Shown piece after piece: positions 16,109-24,623 of a DNA stretch of 64,000 nucleotides. The DNA is taken from the NCBI GenBank assembly GCA_963663975.2, contig CAXXRA010000015.1:248001-312000 (forward strand), in the 5' to 3' direction. This DNA comes from JANQRX01 sp963663975 (GTDB taxonomy: Bacteria; Pseudomonadota; Alphaproteobacteria; Rhizobiales; Kaistiaceae). Numbering within the stretch: position 1 is the first letter of the stretch; every line of letters begins with the position of its first letter. The position numbers were made by a program, and so were the translations under genes. The notes beneath the pieces were generated by a model that saw only the letters and a program-made list of their open reading frames with translations, made no database searches and had not been told where the DNA came from.

Positions 16109-16273
16109 ATGATTTCGACGGCCTACGCGGCCCACTTTGTGCCGGGCAGCGAAAGCTCGGCGGAAGCGCTCGCGCTGTCGGTGATCCTGGCCTCCGGGGT
16201 TACGCTGTTTCTTCTCTATCTCGGCTACAAAAGATGGCGACGGCGCCGGTCGGTCGACCAGGAACGGCCGTGA
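16109..16273 (+). CDS. 54-aa single-helix membrane protein in the oxidase cluster
   Basis: ATG 16109 is preceded by GGAGG at a 6-nt distance. The product begins MISTAYAAHFVPGSES, then a hydrophobic helix (LALSVILASGVTLFLLYLGY) and a very basic end (KRWRRRRSVDQERP), predicting one transmembrane segment with the C-terminus in the cytoplasm. It lies between sco and cytochrome c in the same direction. I recognise no family; by position it may be an assembly factor or accessory subunit of the oxidase. Confidence 0.65.
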   Translation: MISTAYAAHFVPGSESSAEALALSVILASGVTLFLLYLGYKRWRRRRSVDQERP

Positions 16274-16412
16274 GCGAGCGCGACCGACCGGGCGCACAGC
16301 ATCGATGGGCAAAGCTATGTCTCGGGCTTCACCCGGCCGGTCGGGAGTGATACTCAATCTGCCGCGCGCTCACGTACCGGATTTGAAAAGCGTCGGATAG
16401 GAGAGTTTTTTG

Positions 16413-16964
16413 ATGCGTTTGATGACAATTGCTTTTGCCCTGCTGTGGGCATGCGGTTCGACGGTCGCGATGGCCGGCGATCACACCGCCAAAGGCAAGA
16501 AGGTGTTCAACAAATGCCGGTCGTGCCACGCGGTTGGTGCCGGCGCCAAGAACAAAATCGGGCCGCAGCTGAACGGCATCGTCGGGCGGCCATGGGGTGC
16601 GGTCGAGGACTACAGCAAGTATTCCAAGGGCAGGGACGGCACGCTGTTTGCCATCACCGAAGCGGAGCCGATGACATGGGGTGCGGTCGAGGACTACAGC
16701 AAGTATTCCAAGGGCAGGGACGGCACGCTGTTTGCCATCACCGAAGCGGAGCCGATGACGTGGGGGGTGGATGTCCTGACCGCATATTTGCGTAAGCCGA
16801 AGGAAGTGATCCCGAAAGGCACGATGCCGTTCCCCGGTCTGAAAAAGGACGAGGACATCGAGAACATCATCTTCTACCTCGCCCAGTTCGACATTGACGG
16901 CAATGAGGTCGATCCGGAAGAGGTTCTGGCTGGTCTGGAAGAAGCGGCGGCAGCGGCGCAATGA
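16413..16964 (+). CDS. Class I (c2-like) cytochrome c with internal duplication
   Basis: Periplasmic electron carrier, 183 aa as written. Signal peptide is MRLMTIAFALLWACGSTVAMA, heme motif is NKCRSCHAVG and the axial Met is in KGTMPFPGL. AGGAGA precedes ATG 16413. Between the heme motif and the C-terminal helix a 28-aa block beginning WGAVEDYSKYSKGRDGTLF occurs twice in tandem. Removing one copy gives about 155 aa, nearer to cytochrome c2 length, with an acidic-Ala tail. It probably feeds the aa3 oxidase encoded next. Confidence 0.88.
   Translation: MRLMTIAFALLWACGSTVAMAGDHTAKGKKVFNKCRSCHAVGAGAKNKIGPQLNGIVGRPWGAVEDYSKYSKGRDGTLFAITEAEPMTWGAVEDYSKYSKGRDGTLFAITEAEPMTWGVDVLTAYLRKPKEVIPKGTMPFPGLKKDEDIENIIFYLAQFDIDGNEVDPEEVLAGLEEAAAAAQ
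16591..16758 (+). repeat. 84-bp perfect in-frame tandem duplication in cytochrome c
   Basis: Copies at 16591-16674 and 16675-16758 differ only at their junction bases. It adds 28 residues in the middle of the fold. Confidence 0.92.
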
Positions 16965-17033
16965 CGCTCAAGCCGGCCGAAGCGATCGTCGATACCTCTG
17001 CCGGCGCCGCGACAAACCGTCGCAACCCGGATT

Positions 17034-17058
17034 GGCCCATATCATTTACCAATGGGCC
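17034..17058. other. Hairpin between cytochrome c and coxB
   Basis: GGCCCAT and ATGGGCC form a 7-bp stem around an 11-nt loop, with no T-run. It could be an RNA-stability element or attenuator in the 204-bp gap before coxB; the role is unknown. Confidence 0.35.
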
Positions 17059-17168
17059 GAACCGGCCGCCAAAGGGCCTGGCCTGATGATGGCAATGCGT
17101 GCCGTCAAGCCTTCGCCCGGCCGGTGAGGCTTTGAGCCGGTGGGCGTTGAGAGGGAAGTGAACCAACG

Positions 17169-18047
17169 ATGATTGTCGCTGTCGTCATAATGCTGGTTGC
17201 CGTGGGCTCGGTGGTATTTCATGTGATGAGCCCGTGGTGGTCGACGCCTCTTGCTTCCAATTGGGGCTTTATCGATACCACGATCGACATCACGTTCTGG
17301 ATCACCGGAACCGTCTTCGTCGCGGTGATCCTGTTCATGGCCTTTTGCCTGTGGCGATTCCACCACAAGGAGGGGCGCAAGGCGATCCATGATCCCGAAA
17401 ACCCGAAGCTCGAATGGTGGCTCACCGGTCTCACCGCGGTCGGCGTCGTCGCTTTGCTCACCCCCGGCCTGTTCGTGTGGTCGCAATACGTCAACGTTCC
17501 GGACGAGGCCACCGATGTCGAGGTCGTGGGTCAGCAGTGGATGTGGAGCTTTCGCATCCCCGGGGCCGACGGTGTGCTGGGGAAAAGCGAGGTCAGCCTG
17601 ATCGATTTTGACAACCCGTTCGGCCTCGATCCCAACGATCCCGACGGCCAGGACGACGTTCTCATCGACGCCTTCGAGGATTTGCATCTTCCGATCGGCA
17701 AGCCGGTCAGGGTGCTGCTGCGCTCGCTCGACGTCCTGCACGATTTCTACGTGCCGCAGTTCCGGGCCAAGATGGATCTGGTGCCGGGCATGGTGACGTT
17801 CTTCTGGTTCACCCCAACGCGACCCGGGACCTTCGAAATTCTGTGCGCCGAGTTGTGCGGTGTCGGCCATCACGACATGCGCGGGCTGGTCGTGGTCGAG
17901 AACGACGACGACTACGGCGCCTGGCTGGAGGAACAGCTGACCTTTGCCCAGGTTCAGGCCGCGGCCCGCGCGCGGACCGATGGCGACGTCAAACTGGCGA
18001 TGGACGGGGATGAGCAGGGTTTGACGCGCTTAACTAATTTGGACTGA
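17169..18047 (+). CDS. coxB: Cytochrome c oxidase subunit II
   Basis: Carries the CuA centre that takes electrons from cytochrome c. The 292-aa protein has two N-terminal transmembrane helices (about residues 1-22 and 40-65), the VVGQQWMWSFRIPG aromatic patch, and CuA ligands in HDFYVPQFRAK and CAELCGVGHHDM. A C-terminal extension after the cupredoxin domain is polar. It stands 50 bp before coxA, as usual. Confidence 0.95.
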   Translation: MIVAVVIMLVAVGSVVFHVMSPWWSTPLASNWGFIDTTIDITFWITGTVFVAVILFMAFCLWRFHHKEGRKAIHDPENPKLEWWLTGLTAVGVVALLTPGLFVWSQYVNVPDEATDVEVVGQQWMWSFRIPGADGVLGKSEVSLIDFDNPFGLDPNDPDGQDDVLIDAFEDLHLPIGKPVRVLLRSLDVLHDFYVPQFRAKMDLVPGMVTFFWFTPTRPGTFEILCAELCGVGHHDMRGLVVVENDDDYGAWLEEQLTFAQVQAAARARTDGDVKLAMDGDEQGLTRLTNLD

Positions 18048-18096
18048 AGGTTGGCAAGTGACGCATCGTAAACACGACAGCGGATGGGGCTCATAA

Positions 18097-19881
18097 ATGG
18101 CTGATGTCACCCAGACAGGCGATGAATTCATCGCACCTGCAGAAGTCGAAGAGGTCGAACTTTATCACGCCAGGAGCTTCTGGACGAAATACATCTTTTG
18201 TCAGGACGCCAAGGTCATCGCCATCCAGTATTCGCTGACGGCGACGGCGATCGGGCTGGTCGCCCTGGTGTTGTCGTGGCTGATGCGCCTGCAGCTTGGC
18301 TTCCCGGATTTTTTCGACTTTATCGATGCTGCCGATTACTACCAGTACATCACCGTGCACGGGATGGTGATGGTGATCTACCTGTTGACCGCCCTGTTTC
18401 TTGGCGGCTTCGGCAATTATCTCATCCCGCTGATGGTCGGCGCGCGGGACATGGTGTTCCCCTACGTCAACATGCTGAGCTACTGGGTGTATCTGCTGGC
18501 CGTGCTGGTCCTGGTGGCGAGCTTCTTCGTGCCCGGCGGCCCGACCGGAGCCGGCTGGACGCTCTATCCGCCCCAGGCGATCCTGTCCGGCACGCCGGGA
18601 CAGGAAGCGGGCATCGTCCTGATGCTGGTCTCGCTGATCCTGTTCATCATCGGCTTCACCATGGGCGGCCTCAACTACGTCGTCACGGTTCTGCAGGCGC
18701 GGACGCGCGGCATGACGCTGATGCGGCTGCCGCTGACGGTGTGGGGCATTTTCGTCGCCACCATCCTGGCGCTGCTGGCCTTCCCGGCGCTGTTCGTGGG
18801 CTCGGTGATGATGCTGTTCGACCGCCTGCTCGGAACCAGCTTCTTCATGCCGTCGATCCTCGAGTTCGGCGAGCTGCTGGAATATGGCGGCGGCAGCCCG
18901 ATCCTGTTCCAGCACCTGTTCTGGTTCTTCGGTCATCCCGAGGTGTACATCGTCGCGCTGCCGGCGTTCGGCATCGTCTCCGATCTGCTGTCGGTCCATG
19001 CGCGCAAGAACATCTTCGGCTACCGCATGATGGTGTGGGCGATCGTGGCGATCGGCGGCCTGAGCTTCGTGGTGTGGGCGCACCACATGTATGTCAGCGG
19101 CATGAACCCCTATTTCGGCTATTTCTTCGCCACCACCACGCTGATCATCGCGGTGCCGACAGCGCTGAAGGTCTACAATTGGGTGCTGACGCTGTGGCGC
19201 GGCGACATCCATCTGACGATCCCGATGCTGTTTGCCCTCGCCTTCATCATCACCTTCCTCAATGGCGGCATCACCGGGCTCTTCCTCGGCAATGTGGTCG
19301 TCGACGTGCCCCTGTCCGACACCATGTTCGTGGTCGCCCACTTCCACATGGTGATGGGCGTGGCGCCGATCCTGGTGGTGTTCGGCGCGATCTATCACTG
19401 GTATCCCAAGATGACCGGCCGCCTGCTCAACAACGCCATGGGCCAGTTCCATTTCTGGGTCACCTTCCTGGGCGCCTATCTGATCTACTTCCCGATGCAC
19501 TATCTGGGTTTTCTGGGTGTACCGCGGCGCTATTTCGAAATCGGCGAGACGGCCTTCATTCCGGACTCGGCGGCAGACCTGAACGCGTTCATCACCGTGG
19601 CGGCGCTGATCGTCGGCTTTGCCCAGATCGTGTTCCTGTTCAATCTGGCGTGGAGCCTGAGACGGGGCAAGGAGGCCGGTCCCAACCCCTGGAATGCGAC
19701 CACGCTGGAGTGGCAGACCGCCGAGACCCCTCCGGGGCACGGCAATTTCGGTCCGAAATTGCCGATCGTCTATCGCTGGGCCTACGCCTACAGCGTGCCG
19801 GGTGCGGACAAGGACTTCATACCCCAGAACGAGCCGCCCGCCGGTCAGGGCGGTCGTGCCCAGCCGGCGGCGGCGGAGTAA
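18097..19881 (+). CDS. coxA: Cytochrome c oxidase subunit I (aa3 type)
   Basis: Catalytic subunit of 594 aa with about 12 membrane helices. The heme a ligand is in YITVHGMVMVIY; the CuB His-Tyr crosslink motif is FFGHPEVYIVALPAFG; further CuB ligands are in WAHHMYVSG; the two remaining hemes' His are in TMFVVAHFHMVMG. GHPEVY marks an A-family heme-copper oxidase. The polar N-terminus (MADVTQTGDEF) and C-terminus are cytoplasmic. It reduces O2 to water and pumps protons together with subunits II and III. Confidence 0.95.
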   Translation: MADVTQTGDEFIAPAEVEEVELYHARSFWTKYIFCQDAKVIAIQYSLTATAIGLVALVLSWLMRLQLGFPDFFDFIDAADYYQYITVHGMVMVIYLLTALFLGGFGNYLIPLMVGARDMVFPYVNMLSYWVYLLAVLVLVASFFVPGGPTGAGWTLYPPQAILSGTPGQEAGIVLMLVSLILFIIGFTMGGLNYVVTVLQARTRGMTLMRLPLTVWGIFVATILALLAFPALFVGSVMMLFDRLLGTSFFMPSILEFGELLEYGGGSPILFQHLFWFFGHPEVYIVALPAFGIVSDLLSVHARKNIFGYRMMVWAIVAIGGLSFVVWAHHMYVSGMNPYFGYFFATTTLIIAVPTALKVYNWVLTLWRGDIHLTIPMLFALAFIITFLNGGITGLFLGNVVVDVPLSDTMFVVAHFHMVMGVAPILVVFGAIYHWYPKMTGRLLNNAMGQFHFWVTFLGAYLIYFPMHYLGFLGVPRRYFEIGETAFIPDSAADLNAFITVAALIVGFAQIVFLFNLAWSLRRGKEAGPNPWNATTLEWQTAETPPGHGNFGPKLPIVYRWAYAYSVPGADKDFIPQNEPPAGQGGRAQPAAAE

Positions 19882-19889
19882 CCACGCGC

Positions 19890-20507
19890 GTGAACTTCTT
19901 CCGCCAGATCATGCAGAAACCGTGGACGACGGTATCGGCGACACCGGAGGGTCCAAGCGACGGCCAGGAGTTTGCACTGCCGACGGTCACGGTCGGTCTC
20001 AGGGTGTTTCTCGGTGTCGTCACGGTGGTGTTCTCGCTGCTGGTGATCACCTACTTCGGCCGGATGGCGTTCAACGACTGGCGGGCGCTGCCCGAACCGA
20101 CCTTGTTGTGGCTGAACACCGGCGTGCTGATCGCCAGCAGCATCGCCTTCCAGCAGTCGGTGGTGGCGGTGCGGCGCGGGCTCCTGGCCGGCGTCAGGGA
20201 CGGATTGCTGGTCGGCGGCATTTTTTCCGTCTTCTTCCTGGTCGGCCAGTTTCTGGTGTGGAGACAGCTGGTCGCGTCAGGGTTTTTCGCCGAAGCCAAC
20301 CCGGCCAACGCCTTCTTCTACGTGGTGACCGGGTTGCATGCGCTGCACCTGTTCGGCGGCCTGGTGGCGTGGGGCAGAACCAGCCTCAAACTGTTGAACG
20401 GGAGTGACGTCGCGGCCATGCGCCTCAGCGTCGAGTTGTGCGCCGTCTACTGGCATTTTCTGCTTTTCATATGGTTGGCCTTGTTCGCCATATTGATTCT
20501 GACGTGA
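19890..20507 (+). CDS. Heme-copper oxidase subunit III-like protein (first of two)
   Basis: Membrane protein of 205 aa with five to six helices. Starts GTG 19890, 8 bp after coxA, with GGAG upstream; an ATG at 19911 is an alternative. Family signs are NAFFYVVTGLHALHLFGGLV and LCAVYWHFLLFIWLALFAI, which match the subunit III end helices. A second, longer subunit III gene follows directly. Either could be the structural subunit, or the complex may use both. Confidence 0.8.
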   Translation: MNFFRQIMQKPWTTVSATPEGPSDGQEFALPTVTVGLRVFLGVVTVVFSLLVITYFGRMAFNDWRALPEPTLLWLNTGVLIASSIAFQQSVVAVRRGLLAGVRDGLLVGGIFSVFFLVGQFLVWRQLVASGFFAEANPANAFFYVVTGLHALHLFGGLVAWGRTSLKLLNGSDVAAMRLSVELCAVYWHFLLFIWLALFAILILT

Positions 20508-20523
20508 GGGAGATCGACGGACA

Positions 20524-21243
20524 ATGACAGAGGCCAACCCGGCAGCAGCCGTCGGCCCGCCCGACGGCATGCAGGGCATCATCGAGGATTGGTCGTCCGA
20601 CCAGCGAGCATTCAAGAATGTTCCCTGGGGCAAGGCGATGATGTGGATCTTCCTCCTCAGCGATACCTTTATCTTCAGTTGTTTCCTGCTGTCCTACATG
20701 ACGGTGCGGACCTCCACCACGGTTGAGTGGCCCAATGCCAGTCACGTTTTTGGGCTGGAGATCGCCGGTACCGAAGTTCCACTGATCCTGATCGCCATCA
20801 TGACGTTCATCCTGATCTCCAGCAGCGGCACGATGGCGATGGCGGTGAAGTTCGGCTACGAACGCAAGCGGACCGCGACGACGCTGTTGATGGTCGCCAC
20901 CGCGCTGTTGGGCGCCTCATTCGTCGGCATGCAGGCCTTCGAGTGGACCAAACTAATCTCGGAGGGGGTGCGGCCGTGGGGCAACCCGTTCGGTGCGCCT
21001 CAGTTCGGCTCGACCTTCTTCCTGATCACCGGTTTTCACGGCACCCATGTGACCATCGGCGTGATCTTCCTGTTCATCGTCGCCCGCAAGGTCTGGCGCG
21101 GCGACTATGAAACCGACACGGCTACGCGCGGCTACTTCACCAGCAGGCAGGGCAAATACGAAATCGTCGAGACCATGGGATTGTATTGGCACTTCGTTGA
21201 CCTGGTGTGGGTCTTCATTTTTGCGTTTTTCTATCTTTGGTAG
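20524..21243 (+). CDS. Cytochrome c oxidase subunit III (second of two)
   Basis: Membrane protein of 239 aa. The CoxC/CtaE signatures are MMWIFLLSDTFIFSCFLLSY, GSTFFLITGFHGTHVTIG and the C-terminal LYWHFVDLVWVFIFAFFYLW. It lies 16 bp after the other subunit III-like gene and 8 bp before subunit IV. Subunit III stabilises the proton-entry side of the enzyme. Confidence 0.9.
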   Translation: MTEANPAAAVGPPDGMQGIIEDWSSDQRAFKNVPWGKAMMWIFLLSDTFIFSCFLLSYMTVRTSTTVEWPNASHVFGLEIAGTEVPLILIAIMTFILISSSGTMAMAVKFGYERKRTATTLLMVATALLGASFVGMQAFEWTKLISEGVRPWGNPFGAPQFGSTFFLITGFHGTHVTIGVIFLFIVARKVWRGDYETDTATRGYFTSRQGKYEIVETMGLYWHFVDLVWVFIFAFFYLW

Positions 21244-21251
21244 TGGGTGAT

Positions 21252-21596
21252 ATGGCAGAGGCACAAGCACAACCGCATGCCGAAGGGCAGCAGCATCCCA
21301 TTGGCATCTATTTCAAGATCTGGGGGTTGCTGTTCGTCCTCAGCACCTTTTCCTATCTCGTCGATTATTTTCAATTTCAGGGTTATCTGAGATGGGGCCT
21401 GATCATCATTTTCATGCTGCTGAAGGCCGGGCTGATCGTCGCGGTGTTCATGCACATGGTGTGGGAAAGGCTGGCCATCGTCTACGCCATCCTGCTGCCG
21501 CCATTGTTCGTGCTGGTCTTCGTCGGCATCATGGCGATCGAGTCGGATTACACCAATCTGACCCGGATTCTGTTCTTCGGCGGCGGCGACGGCTGA
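21252..21596 (+). CDS. Cytochrome c oxidase subunit IV (prokaryotic)
   Basis: Small membrane protein of 114 aa with a His-rich polar head and three helices (IWGLLFVLSTFSYLVDYF, WGLIIIFMLLKAGLIVAVFM, IVYAILLPPLFVLVFVGIMA). The KAGLIVAVFMHM-W pattern is typical for prokaryotic COX4/CyoD-like subunits. ATG 21252 is used; the open frame extends upstream into subunit III but without a start signal. It ends the oxidase cluster. Confidence 0.85.
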   Translation: MAEAQAQPHAEGQQHPIGIYFKIWGLLFVLSTFSYLVDYFQFQGYLRWGLIIIFMLLKAGLIVAVFMHMVWERLAIVYAILLPPLFVLVFVGIMAIESDYTNLTRILFFGGGDG

Positions 21597-21946
21597 GCTG
21601 CGGTCCTTGTTCGCCGTCTCGGGCCCGATCGCCGTACCGGGCTGATCCCGCACTCCGGGCCGGCAAGGCCGGACATGATCACCGTCACCACGCCCTGACC
21701 GGTGCGGCGTCCGGCCGACCGGGGACGCCGTCAAAACCGTTACCGCCGCTGCCCATCGCTGTTGACCGGCGCCACCCCAACGATGGACAGCGACCCGTCA
21801 GTTGTGCCGGCCGCCAGCCCCATGCCGTGGTGACAATGTTCAGCCGATTGCGTACTCTCGCGCGACATCGGGTCACGATCGACCGCGACCAATCGAGGGA
21901 CGCTTTTGCGTTGCCTTCGCGGTCGCACAACGAGGCGAAATAAGCC
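21597..21946. other. 350-bp intergenic stretch, no gene seen
   Basis: Contains short inverted GGTC/GACC-rich segments and no open frame with a start signal or recognisable product. It presumably holds the end of the oxidase transcript and the promoter of the DUF2189 gene. Confidence 0.5.
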
Positions 21947-22756
21947 ATGAGCACGACGACCGGGAAGCCGTTCGCGGACGCGGAAACGAGCAGCGGGCAG
22001 CCGGTCATCCGGACGATCACGGTCGACGACCTCAAGGATGTCGTGGCCAGGGGCGTCGATGATTTCAAGGCCAAACCCAGCCACATCGTCATCCTGTTTT
22101 TCGTCTACCCCATCGTCATGCTCTTCCTGGCCATGTTTGCCGGCGGATTGAATATCCTGCCGATGATTTTTCCGCTCCTGGCCGGTTTCGCGTTGATAGG
22201 GCCGATCGCCGCCATCGGCCTGTATGAACTGAGTCGGCGCCGAGAGCTGGGTGAAGAAATCTCCTTGACCGACGCGGTGGGCGCCCTTCAATCGCCCTCG
22301 ATTGGCGCCATCGCCATCCTCAGCGCTATTCTGATGATGATCTATTTTGCATGGCTGGTGACGGCATTGGTGCTGTACTGGACCATATTCGGTAATTTGG
22401 CGCCCGAATCCCTGAGCGAATTCGTTCGGCTGGTGTTCGCAACGCCCTCCGGCTGGACGCTGATCATCGTCGGCTCCGCGATCGGCCTTGTTTTTGCCGT
22501 GGTGGTGCTGGCGATTGCCGCCGTCTCCTTTCCCATGCTGCTGGCGCACAATGTCGGCGCCCTGACGGCGGTGCGAACGTCGGTCAGGGCGGTGATGGCA
22601 AATCCGATGACGATGGCGATCTGGGGCGTGATCGTTGCCTGCTCCCTGATCCTTGGAGCCGTGCCGTTCTTCGTCGGGCTGTCGGTGGTGATGCCGGTGC
22701 TCGGCCATGCCACCTGGCACCTGTTTCGCAAGCTGGTGGTCTTCGAGGCGGAATAG
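21947..22756 (+). CDS. DUF2189-family integral membrane protein
   Basis: Protein of 269 aa with about six hydrophobic segments. Family cues are the ITVDDLKDVVARGVDDFKAK start, then LAGFALIGPIAAIGLYELSR with RRELGE, and VLGHATWHLFRKLV at the end. DUF2189 proteins are widespread in alphaproteobacteria and uncharacterised. It stands alone after the oxidase cluster and converges with the dioxygenase gene. Confidence 0.85.
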   Translation: MSTTTGKPFADAETSSGQPVIRTITVDDLKDVVARGVDDFKAKPSHIVILFFVYPIVMLFLAMFAGGLNILPMIFPLLAGFALIGPIAAIGLYELSRRRELGEEISLTDAVGALQSPSIGAIAILSAILMMIYFAWLVTALVLYWTIFGNLAPESLSEFVRLVFATPSGWTLIIVGSAIGLVFAVVVLAIAAVSFPMLLAHNVGALTAVRTSVRAVMANPMTMAIWGVIVACSLILGAVPFFVGLSVVMPVLGHATWHLFRKLVVFEAE

Positions 22757-22771
22757 CCGCCGCTCCGCAAG

Positions 22772-22791
22772 CTTGACCGCATGCGGTCAAG
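22772..22791. terminator. Perfect 20-bp palindrome between convergent genes
   Basis: CTTGACCGCATGCGGTCAAG is fully self-complementary. Its position between two convergent genes suggests a bidirectional transcription end, but there is no T-run and no loop, so a protein-binding site is also possible. Confidence 0.4.
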
Positions 22792-22887
22792 ACTGCCCTC
22801 GATCATTTCGATCAGCCGTCATTCGTCGTGGACAAGGCGGGCCTCGACCTTCCTCACCATGACGGCCAGCGACCCGATTGTGGCGGC

Positions 22888-23916
22888 TCACCTACTGACC
22901 ACGATGCCGCCGCGGTCACCGATGGTGACGGCGCCAAAGCGCTCGGCAAAGCTGTCGGGAAGCGGGCGGTCGCCGGGCACGCTCAGCCACAGGCGCAGGA
23001 GATGGCGGCGGCGTTCCGGTTCCGGCCAGTCCTCGAAACCGGTCCGGTCGTGGAGCAGGCTGTGATTGTGGACGAACTGCATGTCGCCGGGCGCCAGCGC
23101 CATGGCGAGGTGGAGGGCGGGATCGTTGGCCAGGTCGTCGAACAGATCGAGCGCCTCGACGTGACGAGCGGTCAGACGCGGAGCGTCGGGGAAACGCTGC
23201 GCTGAATCGATGTATTGCCGCTGGTACATGACGCTGAGACGCGCCAGGTGCCAGGTGAAGACCGGAATTTCGAACCACGGCTTCATGCCCTCCGGCACCT
23301 CACCGCGGCGGTCGGTCGCGATGGGGTCGAACAGACAGGGCAGCAGGTCCGGCCGCCGCTCCAGAAATTCGTTGTAGATGGTCGCCGCGCTGACCAGCAT
23401 CGACGCCCCGCCGGTCTTGGCCGTTTTGAGGCAGAGCAACCCGACCACGTCGCTGGAATCGGTATGAAAGGTCTGGCGCTCGCTGGTCTGATAGATGCGC
23501 GCCCTGGTGTCGGTGCCGGCCGCGCCAATATCGCGGACGTGGCCGAGAAGCTCGCCGGCGGCGTTCTGGGAGCGGGCGTTACCGATATGGGCGCCCAGCC
23601 CGAAGAAGATGGTCGCCGCTTCCTCCTCACTGTAGCGGTCGGCCTGGAGTCCATGGATCAGCGCAAATCCAAGACCACCAACCAGATCCTCCCGAAGATC
23701 CGACAGCAGCGGCCCGAGCGACGGCAGGGCAAAATTTTCACGGGTGATCTGATCCAATCCGGCACCGCCGGCACACCCGGCCGCCGATCGCAGCTCGGCA
23801 ATGTGATCGGGCGAGAGACGGATGGTCCAATCCTGCGGACGGTCGGCCAGGTCATCGCCGCGCCATGCGGACCGGGTGCGCTGCGGCGGGGGCATGGTAA
23901 AGGACTGATCCGGCAT
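22888..23916 (-). CDS. TauD/TfdA-family Fe(II)/2-oxoglutarate dioxygenase
   Basis: Protein of 342 aa. The iron facial triad is visible: HTD in SERQTFHTDSSDVVGLLCL and the distal His in MQFVHNHSLLHDRTGF, with an Arg for 2-oxoglutarate in RRRHLLRLWLSV. Members oxidise small acids such as taurine, or other substrates; this one's substrate cannot be told. The N-terminal 40 residues are Pro/Arg-rich. It diverges from rnd. Confidence 0.85.
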   Translation of the reverse strand: MPDQSFTMPPPQRTRSAWRGDDLADRPQDWTIRLSPDHIAELRSAAGCAGGAGLDQITRENFALPSLGPLLSDLREDLVGGLGFALIHGLQADRYSEEEAATIFFGLGAHIGNARSQNAAGELLGHVRDIGAAGTDTRARIYQTSERQTFHTDSSDVVGLLCLKTAKTGGASMLVSAATIYNEFLERRPDLLPCLFDPIATDRRGEVPEGMKPWFEIPVFTWHLARLSVMYQRQYIDSAQRFPDAPRLTARHVEALDLFDDLANDPALHLAMALAPGDMQFVHNHSLLHDRTGFEDWPEPERRRHLLRLWLSVPGDRPLPDSFAERFGAVTIGDRGGIVVSR

Positions 23917-24004
23917 CTATTTTTCATGCTCCCAATCGGGGAGGGTGAGGCTGACACCTTTGATTTACCACTGATGCCTACCTTCAGCTGGCAAAACTTC
24001 GAGG

Positions 24005-24622
24005 ATGATCGTGACGATTCGGCTCCATACCGGCGATCTGCCCGATCTCGACCGCTTCGACGGCGCGGTGGCGATCGACACCGAGACGCTCGGGCTCGAT
24101 CCCCATCGCGACCGCCTGTGTGTGGTTCAGCTGTCGACCGGTGACGGCAGCGCCGATGTGGTGCAGATCGCCCGCGGACAGTCGTCGGCCCCCCATCTGC
24201 AGAAACTGCTGACCGATACCGCGATCACCAAGATCTTTCATTTTGCCCGCTTCGACATCGCGGTCCTTCACAATGCCCTGGGTGTCATGGCCGAGCCGTT
24301 GTTCTGCACCAAGATCGCTTCGCGGCTGACGCGAACCTACACCGACCGGCACGGGCTGAAGGATCTGGTGCGGGAATATCTTGATGTCGACCTGTCCAAA
24401 CAGCAGCAGAGTTCCGACTGGGCGGCCGAAAAGCTGAGCGAGGCGCAGCTTGCCTATGCTGCCTCGGACGTGTTGCATCTTCACGCACTCAAGGCCGAAC
24501 TGGAAAAACGGCTGGCACGCGAGGGAAGAAGCGAACTGGCGGCGGCCTGCTTCCGCTTCCTGCCCGTTCGTGCGCGCCTCGACTTGGCCGGCTGGCAGGA
24601 TCAGGACATCTTTGCGCACTAG
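24005..24622 (+). CDS. rnd: Ribonuclease D-like 3'-5' exonuclease
   Basis: DEDDy exonuclease of 205 aa, the short alphaproteobacterial form without HRDC domains. Catalytic residues are in VAIDTETLGLD, FHFARFDIAVL, LTRTYTDRHGLKDLV and the YAASDVLHL Tyr/Asp motif. It processes stable RNA 3' ends in the family. In this lineage it often precedes lptC; here an IS481 copy has inserted exactly at its TAG stop (24620-24622) and restored it. Confidence 0.9.
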   Translation: MIVTIRLHTGDLPDLDRFDGAVAIDTETLGLDPHRDRLCVVQLSTGDGSADVVQIARGQSSAPHLQKLLTDTAITKIFHFARFDIAVLHNALGVMAEPLFCTKIASRLTRTYTDRHGLKDLVREYLDVDLSKQQQSSDWAAEKLSEAQLAYAASDVLHLHALKAELEKRLAREGRSELAAACFRFLPVRARLDLAGWQDQDIFAH

Positions 24623-24623
24623 A

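Noticed and set aside
18091..20507. Long frames over coxA on the minus strand (549 codons) and in another plus frame
   Set aside because: coxA has every heme and copper ligand. The plus frame is real only from about 19890, where it becomes the subunit III-like gene.
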